Shown one piece after another: positions 47,636 to 59,356 of a stretch of 64,000 bases of DNA. The position numbers and the translations under genes are program-made. This DNA is from Rhexocercosporidium sp. MPI-PUGE-AT-0058. Taxonomy: Eukaryota > Ascomycota > Leotiomycetes > Helotiales. Positions within the stretch are counted from its first letter, which is position 1. Each line of letters opens with the position of its first letter. The DNA lies in the NCBI GenBank assembly GCA_020746875.1, contig JAGTJL010000008.1, positions 1,178,001 through 1,242,000 of the forward strand, written 5' to 3'. The notes under the pieces are model-generated. The model saw only the letters and a list, made by a program, of their open reading frames with translations, made no database searches and was not told the origin of the DNA.

Positions 47636-48371
47636 ATGCCAGCTTTTACTCTATATGGTTCTCGCGGTTCGACAAACACCGATCGGATCCGCTTGACCCT
47701 CGCTGAAGGTGGTTTTACGGATTACGAAATTGTCCTTCTCAATCTTCAGAAAGGAGAGCAAAAGGTGTCTGGCCCATTTACCAACTCTCTCAACCATCGT
47801 CCGATTCTCTTAGATTAACACTTCCTCCCAGTCCGAAGAACACAAGAAACGTCACCCGTGGGGTAAAATACCCGCAATCACTTCCGCTGAAGGGTTCACT
47901 CTATATGAGAGTCGAGCAATCTGCAAATATCTCGCCAAAAAGTACTCATTCCCACTTCTCCCACCCGACTCCGACGTCGAAGCTACAGCTCTATTCGACC
48001 AGGCGCAGTGTGTTGAAACGCTCTACTTCGCAGACCCAGCGGGCAAAATCGCATTTGAGAAATTCGCTAAGAAATTCATGGGCCTCCCTCCCAATGATGC
48101 CATCGTTGCGGATGCGCTCCGGTCGTTGGAGGCGTTTTTTGATGTTGCAGAAGGCCTTTTGAGTAAGAAGGACTTCATGGCGGGGCAGAACTTCACGCTC
48201 GTAGATATCTACTACATCCCGCTGATCCTAAGACTTTTTGCTTGTGGATACGGAAATTTGATTGGCAGTCGCGAAGCTGTGAGTGCTTGGTGGAATCGCT
48301 GTATCGATCGACCGGCCATTGGGAGGATGTTGGCTGCGGATAAGGAGGCCGCGGCTGCTATGACTAGATAA
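47636..48371 (+). CDS. Glutathione S-transferase
   Basis: Exons 47636-47764 and 47832-48371 (67-nt intron) give 222 residues. The N-terminal thioredoxin-like half begins MPAFTLYGSRGSTNTDRIRL and contains GKIPAI and the glutathione-contacting ESRAI motif; the C-terminal half has the all-helical GST fold with FTLVDIYY. It should conjugate glutathione to electrophiles in the cytosol. I chose the ATG at 47636 because family members start here. An upstream in-frame ATG at 47579 would add 19 residues (..SLGFASKLLHNSK), possibly a targeting stretch. The divergent Zn2Cys6 factor may regulate it. Confidence 0.9.
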
Positions 48372-48663
48372 CTCATCCGCTAGAATATCAAGATTACTAA
48401 GGTACGAATTCATTCGGAAGACTGAAAAGCAAGACTACAGGTCCATAGTTCCATTCTAATACTGGAGACATTCGAGACATTGTGATTTTTTTTAATATGC
48501 ATATATACATATCATATGGGAACCACTAGATTTACAAAATATGCTCCATCTATGACGAAACGCGAAGCCACCCGAATCGAAGAAGATTCTCGTTTCATTC
48601 TTAGGAATACCAGGCAGCTGCTTAATCGAACTAGCTCTTACAATCCAAATGCCAATCAATGGC

Positions 48664-49704
48664 TCAGATCTTCGAAGTCCGATTCTTCGATTTAGCTACG
48701 GGCAAAGCTGTTAGCAACCGTCATCGAACCAGAAAAGAGCACATACCCTCCATCTCCTTCTTCTTAACCGCAAATCTCTCCATTGGCGCATTCTCCACAA
48801 ACCGCTCCGCAAGCGCATCGATAGCATTAACAACCGCAATCAACCTCCCATCTCTAAGCGGCGCGTTCTGCAGCCTCTTCATCTCCATCATACTCTTCGG
48901 ATCATTGGCTCTCAACTGCTCCTCCAAGAACCCCTTGACACTCTGCTGGAATCCTTCAGTCTCGAATACTCGGTTGACGATACCCCATTCCTCGAGCTCC
49001 TTGGCTGTGAGCTTGCGGCCGAACATGAAGAAATCATTTGCGCGGTGCACGCCCATGCTCTGCGCGAAGTTGATAGCGGACCCGTGCTCGGGAACGAGTC
49101 CGAGGGCGCTGAATGGTACTTGGAGATAGCATGATGTTGATGCGAATACAATGTCGGAGACCCCTGTAAACCATGCGGCCCCCCCGCCGACGGCTGGGCC
49201 ATTGAGGGCTAGGACGAAGACTTTCTTGTGGTCGATGATGGAGCGGAGCATTTCGAGTGCTAGAGTAATGAGTCAGTCCAGCGTAGCACTCTAGAAACAC
49301 AGAGAGAGATTACCAGGAGTGAATCTGTGGAGGAAAGCAAGCTTCTTTTCCCCAGTCGTTGCGTATGTCTCGTTTGTTTCGAGTCCGGAGCCTGTTTACA
49401 TGTGATGAGCCTCAGTCAATCAATTGTAGCGGAGAGGAGCTGACCCCTAACATCAGCACCAGATGAGAAGAATCTCCCTTCCCCAGTGAGGACCGTGAAA
49501 ACCGTATCGGGATGCTCATTCAGCTCTCGGATGGCGGATATTATCTCTTGTGAGAGTTTGCCCGTGAAGGAGTTCAGGGTCTTAGGGCGATTGAACTGTA
49601 GTCTGTTTAATCAAAGCTTTCATGAGAGGGGGTGGAGATGATACTTTGATAGTGCCTATTTGGCCTGTGATTTCAACTATCAGTTCCTCGTACTTGGTCG
49701 GCAT
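48664..49704 (-). CDS. Peroxisomal enoyl-CoA isomerase/hydratase with C-terminal SKI
   Basis: Five exons: 49704-49645, 49595-49445, 49391-49314, 49259-48747, 48695-48664; 277 residues. The crotonase fold shows FFSSGAD and NGPAVGGG oxyanion-hole loops and the acidic residue in GLVPEHGSA that is the catalytic base in delta3,delta2-enoyl-CoA isomerases. Such enzymes handle unsaturated acyl-CoAs in beta-oxidation. If the last 51-nt intron (48696-48746, GTATGT..TAG with GCTAAC branch) is removed, the protein ends ..SKNRTSKI, a near-consensus peroxisomal PTS1 signal. If it is retained, the protein ends MEGMCSFLVR without a signal. The spliced model is preferred because the branch site is well placed and peroxisomal targeting fits the family. 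Confidence 0.88.
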
Positions 49705-50352
49705 TTTGATGGTTCGTTGCGGGTTGGTGAGATGTTGTTGGATCGGCCAGGATGCGTTAGGAGCTGGTTGTCGTGGTTGATGTTGAGTTGGATAAATTAA
49801 TGTAGATGCTCGAGGGCGAGAGTCTGAGAGATGGTCGGTGGAAAAGCTAAATTGATTGAAGTATCGATCCAGTCTAGATAAATTAGAAATAGACGGGTAG
49901 GATAACTTTTGATCTAGAATAAGAGGTACATTATTGCAGGTATCTCATCTGTAGTCAAACTTGCGGGGAAGCTGATCATTAATCTGCCGAAGAGCCTCGG
50001 TCCTTGTTTTAAGGATCCTCAACACGCTTCGACACCTTAGGTCCCTGAGATAATTTTTATACAGGATGCGTCTACCAAAGTTGGATTTATCATCTAGGGC
50101 ACTCATCATCTAGTTCCTGTTGGAAGACCGTAGTTGGGTTGTTTTCTGCATACTGTCTAACAGTCGGCTCATGTAGCCGAGCCGAGTCGCGAAGTAAAGC
50201 ACTATGAGTCTCCATCTGCTTGTTTTTGTTTGAAGTCTCTTATATTCATATGGCTTTTTGCTTCTCTCAAATCTATCATTTTCGTTCACGGTTCGTCTCG
50301 CCATCCACTGATCTTCTTCCTCCCAATCGACCCAATACCCTAGCCATGTCTT
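49705..50352. other. Isomerase promoter and ARP3 3' flank
   Basis: Both neighbours are on the minus strand. AT-rich in the middle; no supported gene. Confidence 0.6.
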
Positions 50353-52020
50353 CTACGATCCACCTGGGCCTCCCAATAACGCGAATCGTCGAACAATCGA
50401 CGGGCCGATCTCTTCGTATTCTGATTAAAAGCACTTAGCAAAAGGAAAACATAATTTAGAGTGATGTTACTTACCAGCCTTTGTGTGACAGTAGCTTCTG
50501 AATTCAGGCGTTTGGCCTAGCAAGCTTCCACCAAACCACGGGCCATGCCGTTGTCGCTTGTGAGAAATGACTTGCACTTCCAGACCACCACTTCGCGCAC
50601 CTCCACTTCGGGCTTCGCTTGCTCTGATTCTGTCATCAACCAGGTGCTTGATGTCACGTTGCAGTCTTCGGCCGAAGTCCTTGTATAAAGTACTTCCACC
50701 AGACAGCACAATGTTCTTGTATAATCCTCGACGAACATCGATTGGCGAGGATTGAATGACCCCGTCAACAACAGTGGGGAGCGGGGTCAAGAAGTCGGAG
50801 GAGTAGATTTCGGGGTTGAAGAAGATTTCTGGTGCAAGGAAACGCTCATAGCCAACATCAACAGTCACTTTGCGGCCACCTGGCTGAGTGACTTGATGCT
50901 TCGCGAAGCGTGTTGGATCTCGGTCGAAACGAGAGAACTCCTTGACAATATCAGGACAAACATAGCAGTATTCCTCCTTGATTTCACCAGCTGTCTTGAG
51001 AGAGGAATCGGGCTCGCCTCTATCTCGTAGAAGGGACTGGACAAAATAGGTGATGTCTCGACCAGCGATAGGGATGGACTTAATCGATGATCCAATAACA
51101 TAACCCTCGGCAACTGGAATAACGTGAGTAACACCATCTCCAGAATCAATGACCGTTCCGGTTAAGGAACGATCTGAAACTTTGGACGATGTCCAAGAAG
51201 CTGCAAGAGCCAACACTGCTTGTACCGCAATATAGAGTCCAGCACAATTGAATGACTCGAACATAATTTCGGCTGTGTTCTCGCGGTTCTCGGGAGGGTT
51301 GAGAGGCTACCAACCCTGTCAACAAAGACCCTACTTTTGATAGTTATAGAACTCACAGGCTCAGTGAGGAGGAAATAATGGTCTTCCGGCTCGACTCGAA
51401 GATACTTGAAGATTGAATTCGACCAGAATCTCTCCATGTAGTCCTGCACATGTTAACCATTGTACTCGTCCCCAAAAGGTAGCTTGCATGTACCCAATTT
51501 TCGATCTGACCATGACGAATGGGGTAGTTGATGTTGTAACCTAGCAGAGTCAATATGCCAATTCTGCCTTGTTATCTTCGTGCATACCTGGCCCATTGGC
51601 TGCGGCAAGGGCTTCATCACCGATGAAGAAGTCCAGGTCCTCTGTGCCACGCTTCATATTCAGGTGCCCACCCTGTCCTGCTCCCCCGGTAAGATATGAC
51701 GGCTTGTTGGCCACAGCTGGGCGCCCGGATCCAGAACCTCCACCAGCGCTGCCAGCTGGACCTTTTGTTGCAATCGCTGTCGGGAAGACGAAGGAGGGGG
51801 AATCGTTGCCCGCGAAACCTGTGTATTCGTCAGCTTCTAAATAAGAACAGAGGTCGCCATACAGGACTCACCGAGCTTAGAGAAACCGGTACCGCTGAAA
51901 AGGGACAGTCAGCTTCATTCAACGCGCACATCTAAACACAGCTCTCCCTCGTCGAGAGCTGCCTTCTAGGTTGGGGAGCACCTACTTGTCCATGACAACG
52001 GCCGGAGTATGGGAAGCCAT
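50353..52020 (-). CDS. ARP3: Actin-related protein 3 (Arp2/3 complex)
   Basis: Seven exons: 52020-51986, 51894-51872, 51818-51588, 51540-51494, 51443-51357, 51306-50475, 50420-50353; 440 residues, the usual Arp3 length. Clear actin-fold landmarks: [16 protein letters not shown] phosphate loop, [24 protein letters not shown] second phosphate loop, [14 protein letters not shown] and the Arp3-type end [20 protein letters not shown] Gly-rich insertion (AGGGSGSG) follows the N-terminal strand. Arp3 is the barbed-end mimic in the Arp2/3 complex that nucleates branched actin at endocytic patches. The second exon is only 23 nt long. It is divergent from the taspase-like gene, with about 1.07 kb between start codons. 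Confidence 0.96.
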
Positions 52021-53088
52021 GCTGGAGTAAAGGCTGTGCAGAGCACTTCCACCTCTTCAGGAAAGTTATGCGACCGCTTTGGAATGAAGTTCCTGGATAA
52101 TGAATTCGAGGTCGTTGAGTTGCAGCTGCTTCGGTCGTCCACAGACTGAAGATGACTGCCCTGGCAGTACGTGTGCCATCGTCTAATCGCCAACCAAACC
52201 CAACCCCGCCGCCTCCGACGAGCAGTGGTGGGGAATTCGCGATCACGTGCAACTCGGCAACAACCACAATATTTTGGTCCTCAGAGGATTCTTCCTTCCT
52301 TTCGAGCCATATTTGTAGAGTTGGGGTCGACTGGGAAGCGAATGAAGTGAGGTGTGATAGTAGTTAGCAATGGACTGCGACTTCCTGATGCAAAGTTGAC
52401 TTGGTTGAACGGTGCATACATTGTTTTCTTCGTCTTCGTCTCCTGCAGCCAGCCTTCCATCTCCCAACATCAACACCCATATCCTTTCGCGCTGTTTCTA
52501 AGCCTCACTTCACTTCCAAAGCCACTCGTTTCAATCGTTGGAGGTCTCTATACCTGCAAGAATTCCCCGAGATCTTCCACACTCGCTCTCGAATATTTTC
52601 TTTCCAACCCGATCCTCAAACTTGGGCATATTGATGCATTGGATCGAGCTCTATACTTCCTAGAACCGCGAAACCTACAATTTGTTTTGGCAGCAGAATT
52701 CGAGGTATTTCCCTTCACTGGGCTTTGAGTTGCTGTTTGCTAACGTCGTGCTCAAGGTTCGCCGAATTCACTCCTAAGATTCAACATCAGACCTTCAAAA
52801 TTCTTTTCCTATTCCTATTGTTGCCGACGGCAATACTTTCTCTCTTCATTCTTGCAGACCCTTGGACACCCTTCTACATAAATCCTCCGAATCACGTCTC
52901 ATTTTAGTACCACCAATTCGAAGCCAGAAGATCCAGAGAGACAGGACAAATCGTCGCCCATTCAAGCTTCATCAATTTCCGCGACGAGCTCCGATTGACT
53001 GTTCACTGCCGAAGCACGGGTACACAATACCACTTCAATTCTAGTCCTTTTGGGCTCTTCCTTACTACTTCAAGAATCAATCCTTTCC
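52021..53088. promoter_or_regulatory. Divergent promoter, ARP3 / taspase-like gene
   Basis: 1.07 kb between divergent starts, rich in CT and short frames but without a recognisable coding unit. The taspase leader probably begins in the CT-rich right half. Confidence 0.55.
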
Positions 53089-55104
53089 ATGCCATACCTC
53101 GGTCAGCAGACTCGAGCCTCCCCAACCTCTACCAAGTTTGGAGGCGCTCGCAAGCAGCTCCGAAGGATACGTGAAAGCCTGAAGACTTCATTCTGCAAAC
53201 CTCAACAACATATCGAGAGCATCCCTTCACCATTATTGAACGACCCAAAGGTGTTTAAACCATTGACATCACCTCTAACGACATCTTCCCAATCTCATAC
53301 ACCCGATTTCAATCCAAACATGGACGGGGCGACCGATAGACTGTTCAGACGGAGCCAACAATCCAATCAGCAAGGTAATGTAGCCGCAATCTTCGTCCAT
53401 GCAGGTGCAGGTTATCATAGTACTACCAATGAGCACATTCATCTTGGGGCATGTGATAGGTATGTTGGAAGGATTCATGAACAATGCGACGTGGAAGTGC
53501 TGATGTTATTGCAGTGCTGCTCGAATGGCAATGCGTGTTCTGCAAGGAGGCGGAACCGCTGTTGATGCAGTCGAAGCCGCTATCAAGGTGCTCGAAGATA
53601 AAGAGATCACCAATGCCGGCTACGGGAGCAATCTGGCAATTGATGGGGTTGTAGAATGTGATGCTACCGTCGTCGACTACCTCGGTCGAAGTGGTGCGTG
53701 TGGTGCTACTGCCCGTAAGTTCACTTCAGTTCACTCTAAGAAGTAGATTTAATGCATCATTCAGAGATTAAAAATCCAATTCATTTGGCTCGAGCAATCC
53801 TTGAAGCATCTAGCAAGCCACTATCCCTTCGAAGAGTTCCCCCAAACCTCCTCGTTGGCCAAGGTGCTACAGACTTCGCATGGGAGCATGGAATTCCTGT
53901 CGTTCCTCATGAGATGCTGGTTTCTCGAAATGCTCGAGATCGCTATATACGTTGGCGAGATGATTTAAGGCGGGTTGAAAGTGGCGGCCGTATGACACCA
54001 AGTTCAAGCGCAAGCAACAGTCAAACGGACGAGATAGATGTCGAGTATGAAGAGCGGATCAGAGCGAAGCAGCGACGAGATCATACTAACGCCATCATAA
54101 ATGGTACGTGGAATGAGGGCCAACCAGATTCACCTGCGGTATCTCCCCAAGTTACACCAGGACGAGAGCTATGCAACCAGGACCCGTGCCCTTCCCTTCG
54201 TTCTCCCAGCCCTTCAGCATTTCCCGGCTCTGCTGGCTCCCGCACTCGTGGCCAGTCACCAACAGGGCTCCCAGCGAAGCGTCCACGATACGGAAGCCAC
54301 CCTAGCGAAGAGAAACGCACACACTCGTTGCTTGGGCCTAATGCAGACTTACATAAAAGCCCGGCTGAGGTTTCAATGAGCAAGAGCGAGTTTTTGTTGA
54401 AGGATCCTCCTAGACCTGGTAGTAGTGATGGCCAGTGGTCTCCACCATGCCGAACGGGAGCTTCTGAAGTTAGACCTTCTCGTGCTTTCTTTGAGGAAGG
54501 CACTGCAGAATCTCCATCGAAGCTGTCACGCAGAGGGGAGGAGGACGCCATCACAGATACGGTTGGTGCCATTGCCATTGACATGTACGGGCATATTGCT
54601 GCAGGATCTTCTTCTGGAGGCATCGGTATGAAGCACCGTGGCCGTGTTGGACCTGCTGCTCTTGTGGGAATTGGAAGTGCAGTCATCCCAGCAGATGAAG
54701 CGGATGAGGACAACGTTACTGTGGCGGCTGTTACGAGTGGTACTGGCGAACACATGGCAACTACCATGGCTTCGCAAAGGTGCGCCGAGAGACTGTACCA
54801 CAACACCAGACGTGCCGAAGGCGGTGCAGATATCGAAGCCACAGAGGAGGAAGCTATGGTATCTTTTGTCCAAGCCGATTTCATGGGCCACCCAGGAGTC
54901 GTGGGTAGTAATTCGGCAGGCGCCATCGGTGTGATGGCTGTCAAGAAGACTCCATACGGATTCTTCCTCCATTTTGCACACAATACCGACTCCTTTGCCT
55001 TAGCATCCATGCACTCAAGGGAAAGGGAGGCTAAGTGTGTGATGTCGAGAATTGGCGACCATGGTGGCGTCGTGCAAGGAGGTAGAAAGATTCGAATCGA
55101 TTGA
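53089..55104 (+). CDS. Taspase-like threonine protease (asparaginase_2 family)
   Basis: Exons 53089-53459, 53515-53714 and 53765-55104 (introns 55 and 50 nt) give 636 residues. The N-terminal Ntn-hydrolase half has FVHAGAGYHS and LQGGGTAVDAVEAAI; GYGSNL follows. The nucleophile is Thr456 in ITD-TVGAIA, where self-cleavage would separate two subunits. The TSGTGEH motif and the GG-rich C-terminus complete the fold. Human taspase-1 (420 residues) cuts after Asp in nuclear regulators; this protein is longer because of a disordered, Pro/Ser-rich insertion of roughly 190 residues just before Thr456, containing a KRPR basic cluster that may be a nuclear signal. An internal Met at 53320 is an alternative start that would remove ~77 disordered residues. 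Substrate unknown. Confidence 0.87.
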
Positions 55105-55599
55105 TGAGCGGATCATTACCTCTGAAGATTTATTTAATCGTTTTAGCATGGCGTTTGTTAGATGGCATAGACTTCGTGTGAACAGGGTCATAACTTATGA
55201 ATGCCTGGTGGCATAAAATTGCGTTGTTGGTGGTCTTCATAGAAGGATAGTTTATCCCGACTCATCAAAACATAGGTGGCATTTCAGGAGGCCTATGTCT
55301 CCTAGGTAGCCTGGCGAAGATTGTTTCAAGGGAATGCATCCACGTATGCTTGCTGAGCACAGTCGAGACTCTACTGCACAGAGCATTACAATGCCTGACT
55401 CTTGAACCTACATGGTACTCTGGCAAACTTGAACTTGACAAAAACTGTCAAATACATAGCATTACAAGCATGTCGACCGTAACTGGATTATTTGATTTCA
55501 ATTCTAATTGAATCCAATGTCCAGATAGATTCCTCCACTACCACCAAAGTTGAGAATGAAGACGTACTGCATTTTGATGATGACCACGGATGACAGCCT
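55105..55599. other. Convergent 3' ends of taspase-like gene and TFB4
   Basis: 495 bp between two facing stop codons. No gene seen. Confidence 0.65.
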
Positions 55600-56787
55600 C
55601 TATTCCCCAGGTGCTGGCGTCCCTCTGGCACTCCCAGTCTCCACTCCATTTAGCCTCTTCTTTTTCTTCTTCTTTCGAGGTACAACTGCTGGCCTTGCAC
55701 CATAGTCACCTAATGCGAGATGTGTAGAACACGTTAAGCATACTGCTCCTTCTGGAGGCGAGCAGAAAACTGTTGCAGCATGTTAGATCAATGCGATTTG
55801 CAAAATCCTTGCCAATGAAAAGTCAACGCCGAGACGACCCAAATCCACTTACTGCTCAAGCATATACTGCACACAAACCCTACATCCACTACTCTCCGAT
55901 GGCAGAAGCAAGCAGCTCTGAAATCCACTACCTCTTGAGTTGGAGCCACGAGATGTTTCCTCGCCATCTGATCTGGGAGAAATGCCATCATCAGGTACTG
56001 TAACAGACCCTCGTGATTCCGCAACTGCATATACATGCCCTTCGTAGCATCCGAAGCTTGCTGTAAGAACACAGTATCTCCCGCCAGTTTCAAGATGTCG
56101 ATTGGTATTCGTAACCGCTGCGCCGCGAATGTAGTGTTCATTATGGGTATGTATTGGTGTGCCAGGTCCCCCGATACAGACACGACGAGTATACGGCTTT
56201 GCAGACCAACAACATCTTTGCTCTCTGCGTTTGGGCCGGCGGGTTTCTGTTCGCTCGTTACACCAGAGTAGGTTGTGGATGCTTTATTGATATATGATAG
56301 TGCTAGAGTGAGAGCTCCAGCCATCTGTGTCGTAGTCGTAGTTCCGACATCGTCTTCTGTCGTAGTGGCTATGAGTTCGCGGAGGGAGGTGAGGAGACTG
56401 TCTTCTATGAGGGCGAAAGGGCGGTATTTATTCGCATTGTCGAGATTCGAAGCCGTTGTGTCTGACATTTCCACATCTTCGGAGTTGGAGGGAGGTCTCG
56501 GGTAGAGCCATGCGGCGCGGTGGCTGTGGGATGCCACTACGGCGACTTGATTCGCATTGTTGAATGCTAGGTGGGCGTTTATGAAGACGAGGATGTTGGC
56601 TATAGCTTTTGGGAGGGGGAGGGTGGCTTTGAGGAGGGCCCAGGCATGTGGGTTGGTGTCGAGGACGATGACTAGGAGGGACGGTGTTGCGGCTGCGGAG
56701 AGTATAAGATCAGAGTACTAGAGCAGGAGACATATACTGACCTGTGGAAGTGACTTCATAATGCTCTGAACCATCTACCGCGTTCAT
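55600..56787 (-). CDS. TFB4: TFIIH core subunit Tfb4 (p34)
   Basis: Exons 56787-56742, 56692-55853 and 55769-55600; 351 residues. The vWA-like N-terminal domain (SLLVIVLDTNPHAW, AFNNANQVAVVASHSHRAAWLYP) and the block QRLRIPIDILKLAGDTVFLQQASDATKG (about 56050-56140) are diagnostic. The C-terminal zinc finger CFCHRR..CSICLSIFC..CLTC is completed only by splicing the last intron, and ends in a Lys-rich tail. Tfb4 pairs with Ssl1 in the TFIIH core and serves in transcription initiation and nucleotide excision repair. It has a head-to-head promoter of 330 bp with the UCS-domain gene. Confidence 0.95.
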
Positions 56788-57117
56788 GTTGGAGGCAGAT
56801 GAGGCATGCCAGCCTTAGAAACTCGATGACTTCGATATTGATGGTGGAGGTTCTCGAAGTCCGCAGGCTCTTAAGTCGTAGAAGAAACTCCAGTTCACTA
56901 CCCGTGAGTCTTAGCCAGTCCAGCTGGGTGAATATCTTTCTTTGTTGTTCCGGTGAGGGCTAGGAATTCCATCCAGCCCTTCGCGAATTTCCCATCGAAC
57001 CATGACGCCTGGTCCCGTGACCGGATTACAGATTTGCATAAAGATCGAAGCACCCCTCTTCATGTTCTTTTCCATCACATTCCATCATCCCCATCGGGAG
57101 AATCAAAAAGGAACAAA
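56788..57117. promoter_or_regulatory. Divergent promoter, TFB4 / UCS-domain gene
   Basis: 330 bp between divergent start codons; both leaders must lie here. No clear TATA box. Confidence 0.6.
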
Positions 57118-59356
57118 ATGTCTGCTCAACATGAACCAGAAGTCGATCCTAGCGTACCTCCAACCTCGGAAGCTATTGAGGAAGCAAATGTCTCCCTGGA
57201 GGACCAGACACTACTACTTCTTGCTCGGTTGATGGAAGGTGGCCAAGAAATTGAGGATACTTGCAGAGAGTTGAGTACTCTCACCAAAGTACTCACGGAT
57301 GATTCCTCCAAGGAAACCAGATCTCCTGGGCCACATAAACCTCTCTACGAACTGGTAGATACAGATTGTGTTGAGACCATATTGGGTTACCTGGACATGA
57401 GACAGCCGCTGACTGTACGAGGTCACGCAACTTTAACTACATCGGCGTATCTCAAAGCTGCCGGAGACAAGGGTGTCGAGGCACTTTCAAGTTTCTTCCA
57501 CACGACCGTTGGCAAAGGCACTTACGATGACTTCATTACTGCGTTTTCTGTTGCGGCTTCACTCTTCCCTGTCGTTCCAGATGTCATAGCCGACCTCTTC
57601 TTGAGTGAGGGATTCGTCGCTAGTCTCGGACCTCTTATGAGGCGAAAATGGAAGAGCAGAAAGGTCGAGCAAGCTACTTTGGAAATGCTTAATGCAGCAT
57701 GCATGAACACACCCTGCCGGGAGGCCATCAAGAAGTACTGTGCAGAGTGGCTGGACGAGATCGTCACCAATGATCCTTCTGCTCCTGTTGATGTTTCATC
57801 TCCGGAGAGATATCATGTTGTCGAAGACGGATCTCTTCAGCAACGCATCCATTCTCAGGAGGTCAGAAACTTGGCCGCTGTTGTGCTGGCTAAGCTCCAG
57901 GTGGGTATTTTCTCGTTGTCTGTGTTCCTCTTTACAAAAATACTCTCATTGAACCTTCTATGTAGTATTCTAACTAACTTCAGGATTAAAGGCTGTCACA
58001 TCAGCCCCAACTGCTGGAGAAGAGGAACGTATACAGCCAGCAACGACCAGTATCGAAGATCTTTCAGATATGTTCAGAAACATGATCTCTTCAAGCACAT
58101 CTCAGAATAGCTCGATAGAGGGCCTAGCTTATGCCTCACTGCAACCAAAAGTTAAGAAAAGTTTGGGTTCCGATAAGATCTTTTTGAAAAATTTGATTAA
58201 GGCTTTGGGAGAATCACCTGCAAAATCGCCTGCAACATACGGAGCGCTCACCATTCTGGTCAACTTGACCACTTACCAACCTTCTCTTACGGAAGAACAG
58301 AAACGTGTGACCCAACTCAAGGCTTACGCCAACGCCTCGAAGTCATCCAAGCCAGATCCACTAAACGACGATGAACATGTCTCGAAACGTTGTCAAGCTG
58401 TATTTGAAGCTGGCGTAATTCCGATCCTCGTCACCCACAGTCAGCACGGGTCAACTGCTTCGCTGATGCTAGTGGTCTCAATAGCCAACTCGCTCTCGAG
58501 GAGCACCAAAATACGGGGGAAAATGGCCCAACAAGGAGCTGTGAAGCTCCTCCTCCACGCCTACTCTGTCTTCCCGACCAACAATGTCCCAGCATGTCGA
58601 ACGACAGCTCATGCACTGGCCCGTATCCTTATATCTACCAACCCTCAGCACGTATTCGGAGGCTCTAATCCACTCTCAGTAACATCCGCCGTTCGGCCCC
58701 TGCTTCTCATCCTCGGAGACGATCCCACAGTCGAACATCGTGACCTCCTACCAGTGTTCGAATCACTCCTCGCATTGACCAACCTTGCCTCCACGGACGA
58801 TACAGCTCGAAACCCTATAATCCGGATCGCCTTCCCTCGAATCGAAGAATTGCTCCTGTCAAACAACAAATTAGTGACCCGAGCTACAGTCGAGTTGATC
58901 TGTAATCTCATGCAAGCACCAGAAGGCGTCGCAAAGTTTGCGGATGGGGGCAGGCAGGCTAGTCAGCGAATGCACATCCTGTTGGCATTGACCGATTCCG
59001 AGGACTTTGAAACCAGGCGAGCAGCTGGCGGTGCGATGGCGAGTCTCACAGAATGGGACACCGCCGTGAACGCCATCCTGGAACGAGAACGGGGTGTACC
59101 ACTCTTGCTTGGGCTTTGTAAGGAAGATCAGGAGGAATTGCGGCATCGAGGCATCGTTTGCGTTCTGAACGTGATGACAGCACCTGGAAAAGTCGGGGAA
59201 TGGGGAATTAAGAAAGTGAAGGAGGCAGGCGGGGTCGACGCTTTAAAGGAGTGTTTGAAGAAGTCGAGGAGTCAGGAGGTGTTGGAGATTACAGTGGAGG
59301 CACTGAAGAAACTCCTCGCGGACGAGAAGCCTGGCCCCGCGCTCCTCGCGCAATGA
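57118..59356 (+). CDS. UCS-domain myosin chaperone (UNC-45/CRO1/She4 family)
   Basis: Exons 57118-57900 and 57992-59356; 715 residues, close to Podospora CRO1. The protein is all-helical with armadillo-like repeats throughout; the region around LDMRQPLTVRGHATL and AAVVLAKLQ matches the UNC-45 central domain, and the C-terminal half (RRAAGGAMASLTEWD, LRHRGIVCVLNVM) is the myosin-binding UCS domain. These chaperones fold and stabilise myosin motors and are needed for septation and polarity. It lacks the TPR domain of animal UNC-45, as usual in fungi. The 91-nt intron has two nearby acceptors: CAG at 57983 would bring an immediate TAA, so AAG at 57991 is chosen. Confidence 0.92.

Noticed and set aside
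54081..55010. 309-codon minus-strand frame opposite the taspase-like gene
   Set aside because: It is antisense to a well-supported gene and reflects its codon bias.
57983..57991. CAG acceptor at 57981-57983 for the UCS-gene intron
   Set aside because: It would place TAA in frame after one codon; the AAG ending at 57991 restores the conserved reading frame.
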